Assembly (NCBI GenBank): GCA_964017195.1
Contig: OZ024887.1
Coordinates: 59,473,311 to 59,537,310, forward strand
Length of the DNA stretch: 64,000 bases
Source of the DNA: Siderastrea radians
Lineage: Eukaryota; Cnidaria; Anthozoa; Scleractinia; Rhizangiidae
Direction: 5' to 3'
Part shown: in pieces, positions 1 to 10,930 of the stretch
Layout: each line of letters opens with the position of its first letter
How positions within the stretch are numbered: position 1 is the stretch's first letter
Position numbers and translations under genes: made by a program
Notes under the pieces: model-generated
What the model saw: only the letters and a program-made list of their open reading frames with translations
Databases searched by the model: none
What the model was told of the DNA's origin: nothing

Positions 1-1470
1 GATCTTATTGACGAAAAACATGATTATCATAATGCATATATGAAGAATGTTTTCGCTTCCTTTCCGTAAGAACAACATTTTACACCAAACAAAGTTCATT
101 AGAAAGAAAGATTCAACAAAAGCCCTGTGATCTGAGATATGCAAAAAGGATCTTCTGGATGAACAACACATATAAAATATTATACAAGTGTTTTTTGCTG
201 TTTCTAACGTTTCACGCCAAAAGTAACTCGTTATCGGCAAACAGTTTCACCTCACCAAGAGCCCCGAAATCTGACACAGATGTATCAAAATTCCAAATAT
301 TACGACTCCTTGGCTTAATGAATAAGCTAATTTTACGGCTGTCTTGGAAGAAAATAACAACGGTAAAGACAACCGTAAAAAGACTGCGAAAAAGAAGCGG
401 CAAAAAAGCCTCTGCTAGCAGGATAAAAAAATTGAACTTAAATTGAATTGACAAGGAATTAAGGGACAAAGAATCTCGACAAGGTATCAAATGTGGGCTG
501 TTATGAAGTGTTCCACCGGTGCATACATGTTTGATATGCTTGCCGTGCGATAGACATTGAAAGCTAAAAACAGGCTCTCGAGCTAGAGATAAACAGATTG
601 AGGCGATCCTCTGGAAGGAAACAGCTAATAGGCTTTTTTTCGCCTGTTTATCGTGAGGAATACATTTTACGTCAAAACCAGGCTCTGCATCAGAGAATCT
701 GAACAAGTTCACCAAAAAGTCTTGATATACTTAAAGTCGGTTCACCAAAAGTCCCGAGATATGAGGCATTCAAAGGCGACCTCCTGCAGGTGTTTTCGCT
801 AGTTTACCGAGCGGAAGAAATTTCACGCCAAAAAAAGGTTTAACTGAGATAAACACTTACAGAATCACTACCGTAAATGCCACTAGATATAACAAATATA
901 CACAAAAGGTCCTCTAGAAGAAATATATAATTATGGAGTGCTTTTCGTTTTCAATTGTTTGCCGTGCGAATAATTCCTTCCTCGCCAAAATCATGCGATA
1001 AACAGATTTACAAAGTAATAGGTCCGAAACTAAGATGTAAAAAAAGGTTCTTCCGAATCGCTACTTAATCATTGTGGGGTATTTTTGCTTGTTTAACATG
1101 CAAAAAACGTTCAGTTTACTACCAAATCGCGGTCATTATAGACTTAGTCTCAGATTTATCAGTAGCCCCGAGAGCTTTTCACTTACGAAGAAAGAACGCC
1201 GTTAATTGCAAAGGCTTTCCTAACTTAATTGAACCAACTGAGGAAAAAGAACAGACGCAATATCGTTATCACTATTTCGAGCTTGTTACTTATTGCAAGC
1301 AGGGCGAAACTTTTGCTCGATTGGCACTTGGAGGTATTGTTAGTTATATTACACGTCTCCTTGGTGCGTTTTTCGCTCGTGGTCTTTAGAATAAGGAAGA
1401 ACAAGGTAATAAATTTTTTTAAAATAACACTGTTTACATGTACATGTAGCGAAACGTAAGTTCTTGACAT
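1..1470. repeat. Degenerate tandem-like repeat region
   Basis: No convincing gene is seen. Diverged copies of a short block recur along this stretch: a T-rich 'ttttcgc/tttttgc' followed by 'gtttaccgtgcg'-like sequence and then 'ttcacgccaaaa'. Recognisable occurrences lie near 190-235, 620-680, 790-840, 945-995 and 1075-1130, about 120-170 bases apart. The short overlapping reading frames here lack splice context and resemble no family I know. I infer a decayed tandem array or a mosaic of old transposon copies. Confidence 0.4.
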
Positions 1471-1939
1471 TTTCCTTTTCTTTCGTAAATAGTCGCGACA
1501 AGTGCACTCTTATGGGCCGTAATGAAATGCTTTGAACAGTTCAAAACGAAGTCAGTTTTCGTGTCAGTTCTTATTAACAACAGTTCCTATTACCCTTTGA
1601 TGTTAATCCGCCAGAAACAAACCATTTAAATCTGCATAATCAATATTAAGACACAAATAACGAAACTTATGCCATTAGCCATACAAAAGTGCTTCTACTG
1701 AACAAAGAAATGACTTGAATATAATAAACTGTTTCAGAAAAGTGGCAGGCATAAACGAATACCCCGGATACTGTTCAGCGATAAATTAAAGCTTAGCTAT
1801 TTTTAGCGATGCTGAAATTTAACGATCTGGAAGTTTTCGCGTTTAGCAAGCAACTTAGTTTAGCGATTGTCTCAAAGTAAATACTTAGCGTCGCGGCTCA
1901 ACAGCTTGACAAAGTTTAAAAAATTCCTAACAAATAAGG

Positions 1940-1981
<42 letters not shown>

Positions 1982-2010
1982 AAAAAAAAAAACAAAAAAA
2001 AAAACAAACA
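1940..2010. repeat. (CG/CA)n and A-rich microsatellite
   Basis: A short CG dinucleotide run passes into about 18 CA repeats and then into an A-rich tract with scattered C. This is a simple sequence repeat. Confidence 0.95.
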
Positions 2011-2178
2011 CGCTTCAAATTGTTGTTTTTATTTTAGTGTTGTGGAGATAGAGTTGAAGAAACCTTGGATTATTATTGGATGAGTGTGAATAAAAACAAT
2101 ACAAGGGGACAGTTTTGGGATATTTAATTTTTCGGTAATTTTAACTCCTGCAATACACTCGTTAAACTGCTTCTTTCC

Positions 2179-2255
2179 TAATATCGTACCCAAATCTCTT
2201 GTGGACGAAGCTCGCCTTCGGTTTTGTCCACAAGAGGATCTGGGTACGAGATTAC
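2179..2255. repeat. Short perfect-type foldback hairpin
   Basis: The arms 'taatatcgtacccaaatctc' and 'gatctgggtacgagatta' are near-reverse complements and the inner part also pairs (CTTGTGGACGAA with TTGTCCACAAG). The whole roughly 77-base stretch can fold into one hairpin. It is a MITE-like palindrome with no coding content. Confidence 0.75.
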
Positions 2256-2501
2256 CGGTACTTTTTCTTCCTGTAAAACCTGTAAAACCTTTCATTTACA
2301 AAATAAAGTCCTTTTTGGCGAGTAGACGTCAATGCATAAAAGTAAGATATAAGTTACGCAGTACATTGATCTCTGTTTTAATCACAAAGCCACAGGCCTC
2401 AATTGTGTCGTGTTTTTCATTGAAAAATGTTACGAAATGTTGCCCCGTCCCCCTTCTCTCTTGGGAGCCCTTAGCCCCCCCTCACAAAAACTAAAGTATC
2501 A

Positions 2502-2962
2502 GTCAAATTGAAGCTTCAACACCCCCCCGGGCAATCCCCCTGGCATTTGAACTTTCGAAGATTGGCTTGTTCAAATTCCCTTCCCTCGGGGCAAAAAAGC
2601 TGCTCAAATGCCCTACCAATTAGTACTGAAATACCTCTTCTCAAAGACAAATTTCGTCTCCAATCTAACACTGTTAACGCTTTCCAGAGAGAGATATCCC
2701 GTAATGACACCTTCAAACTTCTTTTAAAGACCCTGTTGAAAGAGTTATTGACTAACAAAGGCAAAATTCTATCTTGTAAATCCGTCAAACCCTGCAAAAA
2801 CCGAAGAAACTCACGGGCGTATTACCTCAGAACAAGAGATAAATCTGGTTCAAATTCCCCACCCTTCCAACGCAACGTTCAAATTCCCCCTCCTCGGGCA
2901 CGATATACAGACAAATGCCCGGGGTATGCCCGGGGGGGGGGATGTTGAAGCTTCAATTTGAC
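2502..2962. mobile_element. TIR (foldback) element with C/G-run termini
   Basis: The left end (GTCAAATTGAAGCTTCAACA followed by a C run and GGGCA) and the right end are inverted copies over about 45 bases: the right end has TGCCCGGGG, a G run and ATGTTGAAGCTTCAATTTGAC. The interior of about 370 bases has open frames on both strands but no recognisable domain. I could not find a clear target-site duplication, so the superfamily is unassigned. It is most likely a non-autonomous DNA transposon. Confidence 0.75.
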
Positions 2963-2989
2963 CTGTACATAAGATGGTGAAATACATGT

Positions 2990-3284
2990 AGTCTCAAACA
3001 TTTAGACTGAAAAGCATCCAGTTTCTTCTCTTCGCACTTCGTCATTTTCCACGTCACATACCCATACAGGAGTATTGACCTAACTAGCGTCTTAAACATG
3101 TTGATTTTAGTTTTCCTTCCGATGCTTCTCGTATTCCAAACGGTGGGCTTTGGAAGGCGTCCTTAACTTTTCTTAATCTGTTCTTTATATCCTCTGTTCC
3201 GCCACCATCTTTGGAGACCTTTGCGCCCAACTGAAAAGACAAACTCGTCAACCCTCTCTGTCTCTGCGCGTGATACAGTTGCAT
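2990..3284 (-). pseudogene. Non-LTR retrotransposon reverse-transcriptase remnant
   Basis: Read on the minus strand, the segment gives GAKVSKDGGGTEDIKNRL and then, after a frameshift, FKTLVRSILLYGYVTWKM followed by CEEKKLDAFQSKC. These match the C-terminal reverse-transcriptase region common to many animal LINEs ('FKTLVRSVLLYGCETW'). Frameshifts and a stop show that it is dead. Only about 100 codons remain and neither end of the element is identifiable. Confidence 0.7.
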
Positions 3285-3488
3285 TGCTCGTCAGCGAACA
3301 GGCTCGAAATCAGCAAAGATGTTCGCTAAATAGCTATTCAAAATAGTGATTGATTTCAGCGGGAACTGATTCAAACGTGATTTATGAAGGCGACGATCTA
3401 GGGAGAAGACTGCATTCCCTCGTTTCGCGGTAACTACATGAACATTTTCAACATAACTTTTACATGTAACCGCTTCCTGGCTATTTAA

Positions 3489-3591
3489 CAATTAGATTAT
3501 GAGCTCGAGATTTCTATCGCGTGATAGTTGATGAGGCCGAAGGCCGAATCAACTATCACGCATGGAAATCGAGAGCGAATAATCTAATTGT
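3489..3591. repeat. Foldback palindrome
   Basis: CAATTAGATTAT at the left pairs with ATAATCTAATTG at the right. The arms continue through CTCGAGATTTC and TATCGCGTGATAGTTGAT to a central GGCCGAAGGCC. The whole sequence folds into a single hairpin of about 45 bp. It is non-coding. Confidence 0.75.
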
Positions 3592-3592
3592 T

Positions 3593-3776
3593 TTAGTATA
3601 AATCTCGATTAATATTCCACTAAAGTGAAAAGTTTTACATCATTGCACTGTTATTTTGATGTATAAGACTGCCTGCCACTCACCTTTTCGCTACTATCTA
3701 TCACGGAATAGATAGCGAGTAGGGTAGCCAATCAGATTGCAGCATTTATGATAGAACGCTAGTAGATTTATACTAA
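3593..3776. mobile_element. Small TIR element (MITE-like)
   Basis: The stretch is bounded by TTAGTATAAATCT on the left and its exact reverse complement AGATTTATACTAA on the right. It is 184 bp long and has no coding content. It abuts the palindrome to its left, so the two may be parts of one composite element. Confidence 0.6.
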
Positions 3777-4099
3777 TGGTTAATAGTTTGTTTTAAACTG
3801 ACGAAGGTAGAAGCTTTTTTTTTAATTTGTCGAAACTTCTTCAAAGAGTTTTTATGAAAGTTTGTTTGTACCGTTGTCGTAGTGAGAGTGTCGAAATGAG
3901 CCCAGAGGCCGTCGAATTTTACTTTTTTTCACTGCACCACGAGGTACTTGGAGAACTCACTTGCTCCCACTGTAGCCATTTTCCAATTTGTTTTCCAAAA
4001 AAGAAAAAGCTTCTGCGTAGAGTTTGTCAGGGTGAAGGGGTTTTAGTGGGGGGGGGGGGGGGGGGGTAATATGGCCATTGCTGGAAATGTTTGATACCT

Positions 4100-5630
4100 A
4101 TAAGGCCAGGTTTACACGTACGACGCAAGCATATAGAGCGTTTTCAAATGAGTGTCCTAAAACTAAAACCAAAGTAATTGTTCTAACCAATCACATGAAC
4201 AAAACACAAAATGAACCAAACAGAAATTGAAGCAAATACAAGTAATTAGCGTTAAGCGCGCTAAATACGTGCAAGCAAGTCACGATTCGTTTTGGTTTAA
4301 CATCTGATTGGTTGAGAAATCGGCGCGAAATTTTTTTTATTTAATCAGAGAGCGAAGTAAAGCAAAACCAAAGAGAACACAACATTATCTCCGACAACCA
4401 ATTGCAAACAGGATAAGCGCAAGCAAGCACGAGATTGATTACACGTGAGATAAGAACAAGGTGAGGAGAGTCTTCACATTTGGAGGACCGTCTTGTGCTT
4501 GGACTCGTGCCTGCGTATCTTCAGCTTACACGGGCCTACAAAGACGAAAGCATAACTGCCAGCACAAGAAAAAGGGAAGACTTCCTTTTCTTACGCATAT
4601 GCTTAAGTCGCACTGGGTTACATGTGGTCTTTTTGCTTATGCTTAATCTTGGTAAAAAGTGTAAACCAGATCCTTAGCGAGCATCTCCTGAAAGCAAACA
4701 TCTTTCTGATCCCGAAAGTGGTTGGTAGCGAGAGATTACGCTGAAGTTCTTTAGATTAATATTGAACGGTGTCTGACCATGCAGTACAAGGAAGCTGTTT
4801 TAAGTTCGAGGCTAACGGGGTTGGCCCAAGTGAAACGCAGGTACCATAAGTCAATGCCTCTTCTATCAAACTATGTTTCAAAACAACTCGGCTCAAAGGT
4901 TTGAGATTTCGCACATCTTGATAAGAATTCCTAAAGGAAATGCTGGCTGACAGTAACAAGTTTGGGGTTTCTTGTGACTGATAGCAGTGTAAAAATCAAG
5001 TGATTTCGATTTCGATTTCGGTTCTGAAGATCATTGCAAATCAGTAATAAAAGGGCAATTGTAAACATTAAGTGGCTCTATGCAGCGAGGATTCTTGTGA
5101 AGAAAGATTCAAATCACTGGAATAAACTACAGCAAAAACGCCACGCAAAACGTACCAAACTTATGGCAGAGAAAGAGAAGGCGGAAAATCGTTTCAGTGT
5201 AATTGAAAGGAAAATGCAAGTCATTATCATAACGTGTGCTTCAATAATAAATGGTATGGGAGAATGTTATTGAAAGCTTGAGCGACTTTTATTCTTCCTA
5301 TTGGATAATACAACGTAGGCGACCAGTTTGTAAATATGTAAATACCTTGCTGGTGAAAGCATGAGGTCAATTACAACATCCTACACGTTAAAACAAACAC
5401 AAAGTTTGTTTTCGTGAGTTTCGTCTTGGGATTGCATCTAATTGGCTATGCGTTGAAGCAAGTTGATTTCGGTAACCAATCATCGCATGTTGTTATGTCA
5501 CGTGTCGTGCTGTGTTTTAATACGAATTCTAAATAACCTGCTTCAAACTGGCTAAAACGAAACGTAATCATCGCAATTGTCACTGATTAATAGTTAATCA
5601 GTTCTCACCTCTATTATCGGTTAGATCATC
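4100..5630. other. Gene-free stretch with a dispersed repeat
   Basis: A poly-G run lies just upstream at about 4048-4066. Positions 4127-4437 are a dispersed repeat containing 'gcgttttcaaatgagtgtc' and 'aaaaccaaagtaattgttct'. A reverse-complement relative lies at about 8060-8185 inside the intron of the acidic-protein gene. The other reading frames (e.g. 4461-4677, 5034-5273) have no recognisable features and no splice support. No gene is seen. Confidence 0.5.
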
Positions 5631-5639
5631 GACAGACCA

Positions 5640-6513
5640 TTTCACAAGAGTTCTCGATCGGAGAGGCAGAGGCAGCCATCAAGACTTGAGAGTAAAGGTT
5701 AGTTAGATTCTCCTTTGTCCTTTAATGTCAACCGACTACGATATATAACGGATAACAAATCTTTTTCAAAATTATTTTTAGTTAAGACAAGCCCATTATC
5801 TAAGTCACCTTCGGTCATTTTAAGAAAAGGTTTTATTAACACCGCAAACAACTTGATTTTGTTCAGTTGAGGATCAATCAATATATCTAAAGATAGACAT
5901 TCCCTTAAAAATGAACGCCAACGAGACAAACTCAGTTACCGTTAGTATATTTGTAACTCAGCTAGAACTTTTAATTTAGGTTAAATTCTAAGTCTTGGAA
6001 TTTAGAAAGGAAAAAAGTATCAAACATCGCCGAGATAATACTGCATAAATAATAAAAATAACAAAATCACAAAGACGATTCTGGGTTTTGCGGGGAATAG
6101 CTTTCCATTTTACTTCAGTTATACTGAGTACAAACAGAACCCTGGAGTTCTTTTGCTTCATTTATTCATTTTTAGGAATCGTGGCATTAATACAAACATG
6201 TAGCTACTTTTCTAAATCAAACAACGAACTTTCACAAAAACTCACGAAACCTGGCAAAAAGGCACGTCCAATTCCTTGATTTTGACAACTGTCCAGGTTC
6301 TATTCAGAGTTTGTGAGGTTTTGTGTGGTTACAGCCCCACTATATGGTGTCATCTGAGATTTCTATTTTTTCTTTAACTCTTGATTAATTCTTCTTCTCT
6401 TTCAGATCAAGGGTCGGAAGCTGACACAACAGAAAACAAAATGAAGTACCTTGCACTGTTTTGCCTGATCTTTGGCATCGCTCTTCACATGACAATGGCG
6501 GCTCCGGCCCCAG
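5640..6513 (+). promoter_or_regulatory. Inferred 5' UTR region of the acidic-protein gene
   Basis: A pyrimidine-rich acceptor (ttcttctctttcag) ends at 6405, 35 bases before the start codon at 6441. This implies that at least one non-coding 5' exon is spliced upstream. A candidate donor is ACTTGAGA|GTAAAG near 5690, preceded by an AT-rich segment around 5515-5535 that could hold the promoter. The acceptor is seen directly. The upstream exon and the promoter are inference. Confidence 0.35.
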
Positions 6514-8859
6514 GTAAAGCTAACACTTAATTACTGTTTTTACAGTAATGTGTAACGAAACATTTCACGTTCTTGAACAGTGAGAGGCTGTAAACGGTTA
6601 AAATCCCAAAACCGTAAGTCTAGGGAATGGACGAGACTCATTCGACGCTTTCAAAGAATATGATTTAAAAAACACTAGGAAAGCTCTGGTTTGTGAAATT
6701 GTAGATCTGCAAATTGTCCTGACCGTAATTGAACTCAGTACTAGCAAACGTTAATATCTCAGCCAAAACTTAGTCTTCGAAATCTGATTAAAGAAAAATA
6801 GAAGAACTTATAACTACACTTTTTGTCCCTTTTTACCTCTGTTCGTTTTGAATTTCATCCCGTCTCACTTTTTTGATCTCGCCTAATTTAAAAACTAGCC
6901 AGTCCTAAATAGAAACAAGTCTAACATTTAAAAAAACTAGCTTAAAGCAAATCTTGTTTTCACCTTTCTTTTTTCAAAAACAACAGGTAATATTAACAAA
7001 GAATCAGTCTCTGTTGTCTTCTTTTTATTTTAACTTACTTTGCAGTAGAACTTATTAACAAATTACCAAATAGTGCCAGTCAAAAGAAGTATAAGTACAA
7101 ATTGAAAACTGGCATTTTAATGAATCAAAACTGTTCAAGAAACATGTTTATTCAAAAGCAACAGGTTGTGACGTCCCGCCTGTCTGATTAAGAATGCCAC
7201 CTGCGAATGTTTATACGCGGATTACTAATTCAGTAGTGTAACCAGTGAAATGCTGTTGTTAACACGCGATAACAAACTGGAAATAGAACTAACAGCAAGT
7301 ACAAATCTACTTATCGTATTTGTGTTTGCTATGGTGTTTTTGAATAAAACATCGTTTCCACGCACAAGGCCAATGTTTTGTACACGTGCGTGTCGCCTTT
7401 GCCTGATAACATTTTGTGCTATCAAATTTCACTGAAATTAATTTTATTTCAAAAGAAATCACTTATTAGAGGATCCCAGTTCAGTTCCACGTTAAGAGAC
7501 CTTTCATGATCCTGAACTGACATTTGTTTTACATTACCATGATGTAAGTAGCCCTCTGACCTTAAGGGTCAGCATAGTGTCGGGTGGTACCAGTTTTTGT
7601 TCGTGAGCAAAACCCTTTCAGATAAGAGCTATTGAACGCACTGTTTCAGTTGATGCTCTTATGACAAAAAAAAAAAAAGATTACAATTGAGCGACCGCTT
7701 TCGTAACCGACTTTCTTCCTGAAGTGAGAAACTTCACGAAACCTAAGTGCAGACGACAGATACAATTAGTTTTCGCTTTGCTCCTCATTGGTTGGGAAAT
7801 GATGCAAGTTTTTTCAACTAATAACAGTGCAAAGTAAATAACGACCAGTGGCCGAAATGCGAATTACTTTTTACAGTCAATTAAAACGATTTTGAGTGGT
7901 TTTCAATTGAGTGTTGAAAGTAATTTGCGTTTGCTTTAGTTTATTTCGACCAGTGTTTGGTTTGAAACTGTTGCCCCACTTTCTCAACAAATCGGAAGTA
8001 AAATTAAAATCAATAGCGCATGTTTGTTGTCCCAAGCGCTTTCCCGCGATGAACGCCTGTTATATATGCATTTCCTTCGAGTCCTGATTGGTTCATTGGG
8101 TAATTTGTATTTCCTGTGATTGGCCAGGCAATAACTTTGGTTTTGGTTTTACGACACTCAATTGAAAAGCGCTCCAAGACGAGGTACTTATGTTTGCTTG
8201 TTTGAATCGCAGAAGAGAAGAAGGAGGAAGACGCAGAACCCAAAGATAACGGTGACATGGATGATGACATCGATGAAGATGATGAGGATGATGAAGATGA
8301 CGAAGATGATGGTGAGGACAGCAGTGAGGGAGCAAAGGAGGAAGAGGCCAAGGAAGACAACCCTGATGCCCCTGAGAAGAAGGAAGACGAGAAGGTCAAT
8401 GACAAGGAGGAGAAAGAAGACAAAGAGGCGGAGAAAGAAGAAGATAAGGAAGCTGACAAAGAAGATAAGGAAGCCGACAAGGAGGACAAAGAGAAAGATG
8501 ATGATGAAGATGAGCTGAGCGATCTGGATGATGAAGACGATGAAGATGATGAGGACGACGAAGATGATGGGGATGATGAAGATGATGAGGATGATGAAGA
8601 TGATGAGGATGACAGCGAGGACAGCAGCGAGGGAGGCAAAAAGGAAGACGAGAAGAAGCAAGAGAAAAAATCTGAGGAGAAGAAGGACGATGCCACCAAG
8701 AAAACAGATGATGATGACGACGATGATGATGACGATGATGATGATGATGACGATGAGGAAAAAGATGAGGCCAAGAAGCCCGAAGAGAAGAAGGCTGAAG
8801 AGAAGAAGGTCGAAGGGAAACCGGCTGATACCCCCAAGAAAGAGGAGAAGAAACAGTAA
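6441..8859 (+). CDS. Secreted acidic (Asp/Glu-rich) protein, skeletal-matrix type
   Basis: There are two coding exons: 6441-6513 and 8213-8859 (donor CAG|GTAAAG, acceptor TCGCAG, phase 1), giving 239 residues. Residues 1-20 are a classical signal peptide (MKYLALFCLIFGIALHMTMA) followed by APAP, so the protein is exported. The mature part has no cysteine and almost no hydrophobic residues. Three Asp-dominated blocks alternate with Glu/Lys-rich spacers. The motif EDSSEG occurs twice, one block contains 16 consecutive Asp, and the tail is lysine-rich (EEKKQ end). This build matches the secreted acidic proteins and acid-rich proteins (SAP/CARP type) of coral skeletal organic matrix, which bind calcium and are thought to guide aragonite deposition. 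That functional link is inference from composition and architecture, because low-complexity sequence is a poor guide to homology. An AATAAA at 9172 fits the 3' end. It could instead be another calcium-buffering secreted protein. Confidence 0.85.
7740..8185 (-). repeat. Dispersed repeat in the acidic-gene intron
   Basis: The segment at about 8060-8185, read in reverse complement, carries 'agcgcttttcaattgagtgtc' and 'taaaaccaaaaccaaagtta'. It matches the repeat at 4127-4437. The 7740-7960 part contains related 'ttttcaattgagtg' and 'cattggttgggaaat' pieces. It ends about 28 bases before the splice acceptor at 8212. It is probably an old MITE. Confidence 0.45.
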
Positions 8860-9171
8860 AGACCGAGCTAAATTAGCTTGATTTGACTCGACTGACATAC
8901 TTATCAAACCATATCATACCCTGATAGTTTCACCCGACCAACTTGTTGATAATCAACAAGACATAAAGGACTGATAATATGCAAAGAACATTCGTGTCAT
9001 TCCTTGGAGAATGCTTTTTTTAGATTAAACATAGTTTGTAAAATTAACTGCAACATTTATTAATGATAATTTCAAACAAATTAATATGCTGAGGACAGGT
9101 TTATGTGTTCTGTGATTCACATGTTGGGATCATTTGCTCAAAGTTATGAATGGATTAATTTGACGCTTGCT

Positions 9172-9177
9172 AATAAA
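9172..9177 (+). terminator. Polyadenylation signal AATAAA
   Basis: A canonical AATAAA lies 313 bases after the stop codon of the acidic-protein gene, followed by a T/G-rich stretch (ctgtttttggactg). It plausibly ends that transcript. Confidence 0.6.
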
Positions 9178-9613
9178 GAGCTGTTTTTGGACTGACTCAG
9201 ACAGTTGTTCCTCTTCGTTAATAACTAGTAATATTCTTTTTTAAATTCTCAATCTCTTCAATAAGTGATTTTTTACTTTTCTCATCCGTTCACACTCACA
9301 GCTAGGTTATCAGCAATAACTATAACCTGCACTTAATTTTCACGCATGCTCATTGGTCGAAACACATCGCGTGGTACAAAATTGGACAATGGGGATTGTC
9401 CAATTTTATTGACGAGAGAAAAACAGGAAAGGAAGTCACTTTTTCAGGTTTTAACTTTTTGGATCTAATCACAGTGGAATAAAATCGGGTAAACTAACCA
9501 AATTGGACTTGTTTATAATATAGCCGCAAATGTGCTGTGATCCCCACTGACTTTTTTTCTCTTCACCACAATAAAGCAAGCGCATCGCAGAAATTACTTG
9601 GAGAATTATACAA

Positions 9614-9783
9614 TAAATAAAGCCCTTCCTGGCTTGCTGGTATATTGGAGAATAATGCCCTTGGCTGAAGGATTGTCCTCAAAATTTCATAATTGCCCTT
9701 GAAGCAAACCGTTCATTTTTCGGACAATCCTTCAGCCTCAGGCATTATCCTCCGATATACCAGCTGCCAGAAGGGGTTTATTT
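9614..9783. mobile_element. Foldback MITE, ~170 bp
   Basis: The left arm (AAATAAAGCCCTTCCTGGC, TGGTATATTGGAGAATAATG, GGCTGAAGGATTGTCC) is mirrored by the right arm (GGACAATCCTTCAGCC, CATTATCCTCCGATATACCA, AAGGGGTTTATTT). The arms are about 62 bases and the loop about 45. It is non-coding. Confidence 0.8.
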
Positions 9784-10250
9784 TCTAAATCCCCCTTTCT
9801 TTGTGCCTTGTAAGGAAATTGGATGCTGTGTTAGGTGTCGAGGAGCTATTAAAGATAAGAGAGTTTTCACTGCAAAGCAGATTAGTGATTTCCAAAAATA
9901 GGGCAAAAGAACTTGGGATGATTTTCAAAGTTGAGAATTTAACATGACAAGTACTGTATTCCTCTTGCACTTGTTGGTTTTGAGCTGATCAAACCAACCC
10001 ACATTATGCACCTCACTGGTTAATTGTCACCTTATATCTAACATGAGCTTGTGGAATATATAATCATTCCATGATTAATTAATTAATTATTACGTGATTT
10101 AAAGACTGTATAAAATGTTTGAGAGAGTGGTGATCACCTAACAATATTATTGTGATAAATGAAAGTGATGGTGAATTTTCAGCTCGGTAAATTAAATGTG
10201 AAAGATGAAATAATCAACAATGACACGAGCGTGGGACAAAGAAGAAATCT

Positions 10251-10326
10251 GAGTCCCCGACAGGAATCGAACCCATAACCTCCCAAACACCGGGCGGGCG
10301 CTCTATCCCCTGAGCTACAAGAACTC
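10251..10326 (-). repeat. tRNA-like unit 1 of 3
   Basis: The minus strand reads GAGTTCT acceptor, TAGCTCAGGGGATAGAGC (D arm, A box), GGTTCGATTCC (T arm, B box), GGGGACTC. The acceptor pairs with two to three wobbles and the anticodon arm is poor. It repeats tandemly, so it is a tRNA-derived repeat rather than a working tRNA gene. Confidence 0.6.
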
Positions 10327-10519
10327 ATGGAGAGCAACTAGGCAATTTTACTGAGTTCTTATGTGACATGTGTCCTGCATACTTCTGCTAGGATCAGCAA
10401 TGTCGATGTCATCACGAATTGTGATAAATGAAAGTGATGGTGAATTTTCAGCTCGGTAAATTAAATGTGAAAGATGAAATAATCAACAATGACATGAGCG
10501 TGGGACAAAGAAAAAATCT

Positions 10520-10595
10520 GAGTCCCCGACAGGAATCAAACCAATGAACTCCCGAACACCGGGCGGGTGCTCTATCTACTGAGCTACAAGAACTC
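10520..10595 (-). repeat. tRNA-like unit 2 of 3
   Basis: This is the second copy in the tandem element. Its B-box equivalent is altered (GGTTTGATTCC on the minus strand), and its A-box region (TAGCTCAGTAGATAGAGC) is retained. It is diverged from the other two copies, consistent with decay. Confidence 0.6.
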
Positions 10596-10783
10596 ATGGA
10601 GAGCAAGGCCATTTTTACTGAGTTCTTATGTGACATGCATCCTGCATACTGCTAGGATCAGCAATGTCGATGTCATCATGAATTGTGATAAATGAAAGTG
10701 ATGGTGAATTTTCAGCTCGGTAAATTAAATGTGAAAGATGAAATAATCAACAATGACATGAGGGTGGGACAAAGAAAAAATCT

Positions 10784-10859
10784 GAGTCCCCGACAGGAAT
10801 CGAACCCATGACCTCCCGAACACCTGGCGGGCGCTCTATCCACTGAGCTACGAGAACTC
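10784..10859 (-). repeat. tRNA-like unit 3 of 3
   Basis: This is the third copy, with TAGCTCAGTGGATAGAGC and GGTTCGATTCC on the minus strand. It is the best preserved internal-promoter pair of the three. The right TIR begins immediately beyond it. Confidence 0.6.
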
Positions 10860-10930
10860 ATGGAGAGCGAGGCCAATATTATTATTGTTAGGTGATAACC
10901 ACAAACATTTTATACAGTCTTAAAAATCAC

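Larger units (their letters stand above)
10094..10930. mobile_element. TIR element containing three tandem tRNA-like units
   Basis: The outer ends are imperfect inverted repeats of about 55 bases: left GTGATTTAAAGACTGTATAA...ATCACCTAACAATATTATT, right AATATTATTATTGTTAGGTGAT...TTATACAGTCTTAAAAATCAC. Between them is a tandem array of three units (from about 10152, 10419 and 10682; period about 265), the last one truncated. Each unit carries a 76-nt tRNA-like segment on the minus strand. The combination of TIRs with tandem Pol III-like cassettes is unusual. There is no coding content. Confidence 0.75.

Noticed and set aside
3520..3560. Hammerhead look-alike 'gttgatgaggccgaaggccgaatcaac'
   Set aside because: The core would need CTGATGA and GAAA. 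Here it is TTGATGA and GAAT, and the segment is simply the centre of a larger palindrome.
8010..8837. Minus-strand poly-Ser and poly-Ile/Leu frames opposite the acidic exon
   Set aside because: They are antisense shadows of GAT/GAA/GAC repeats. The plus-strand frame has the signal peptide exon, consistent splice sites and a polyadenylation signal.
10251..10859. Three functional tRNA genes
   Set aside because: The anticodon arms do not form properly, copies diverge in the internal promoter, and they are embedded in a tandem repeat within a TIR element.
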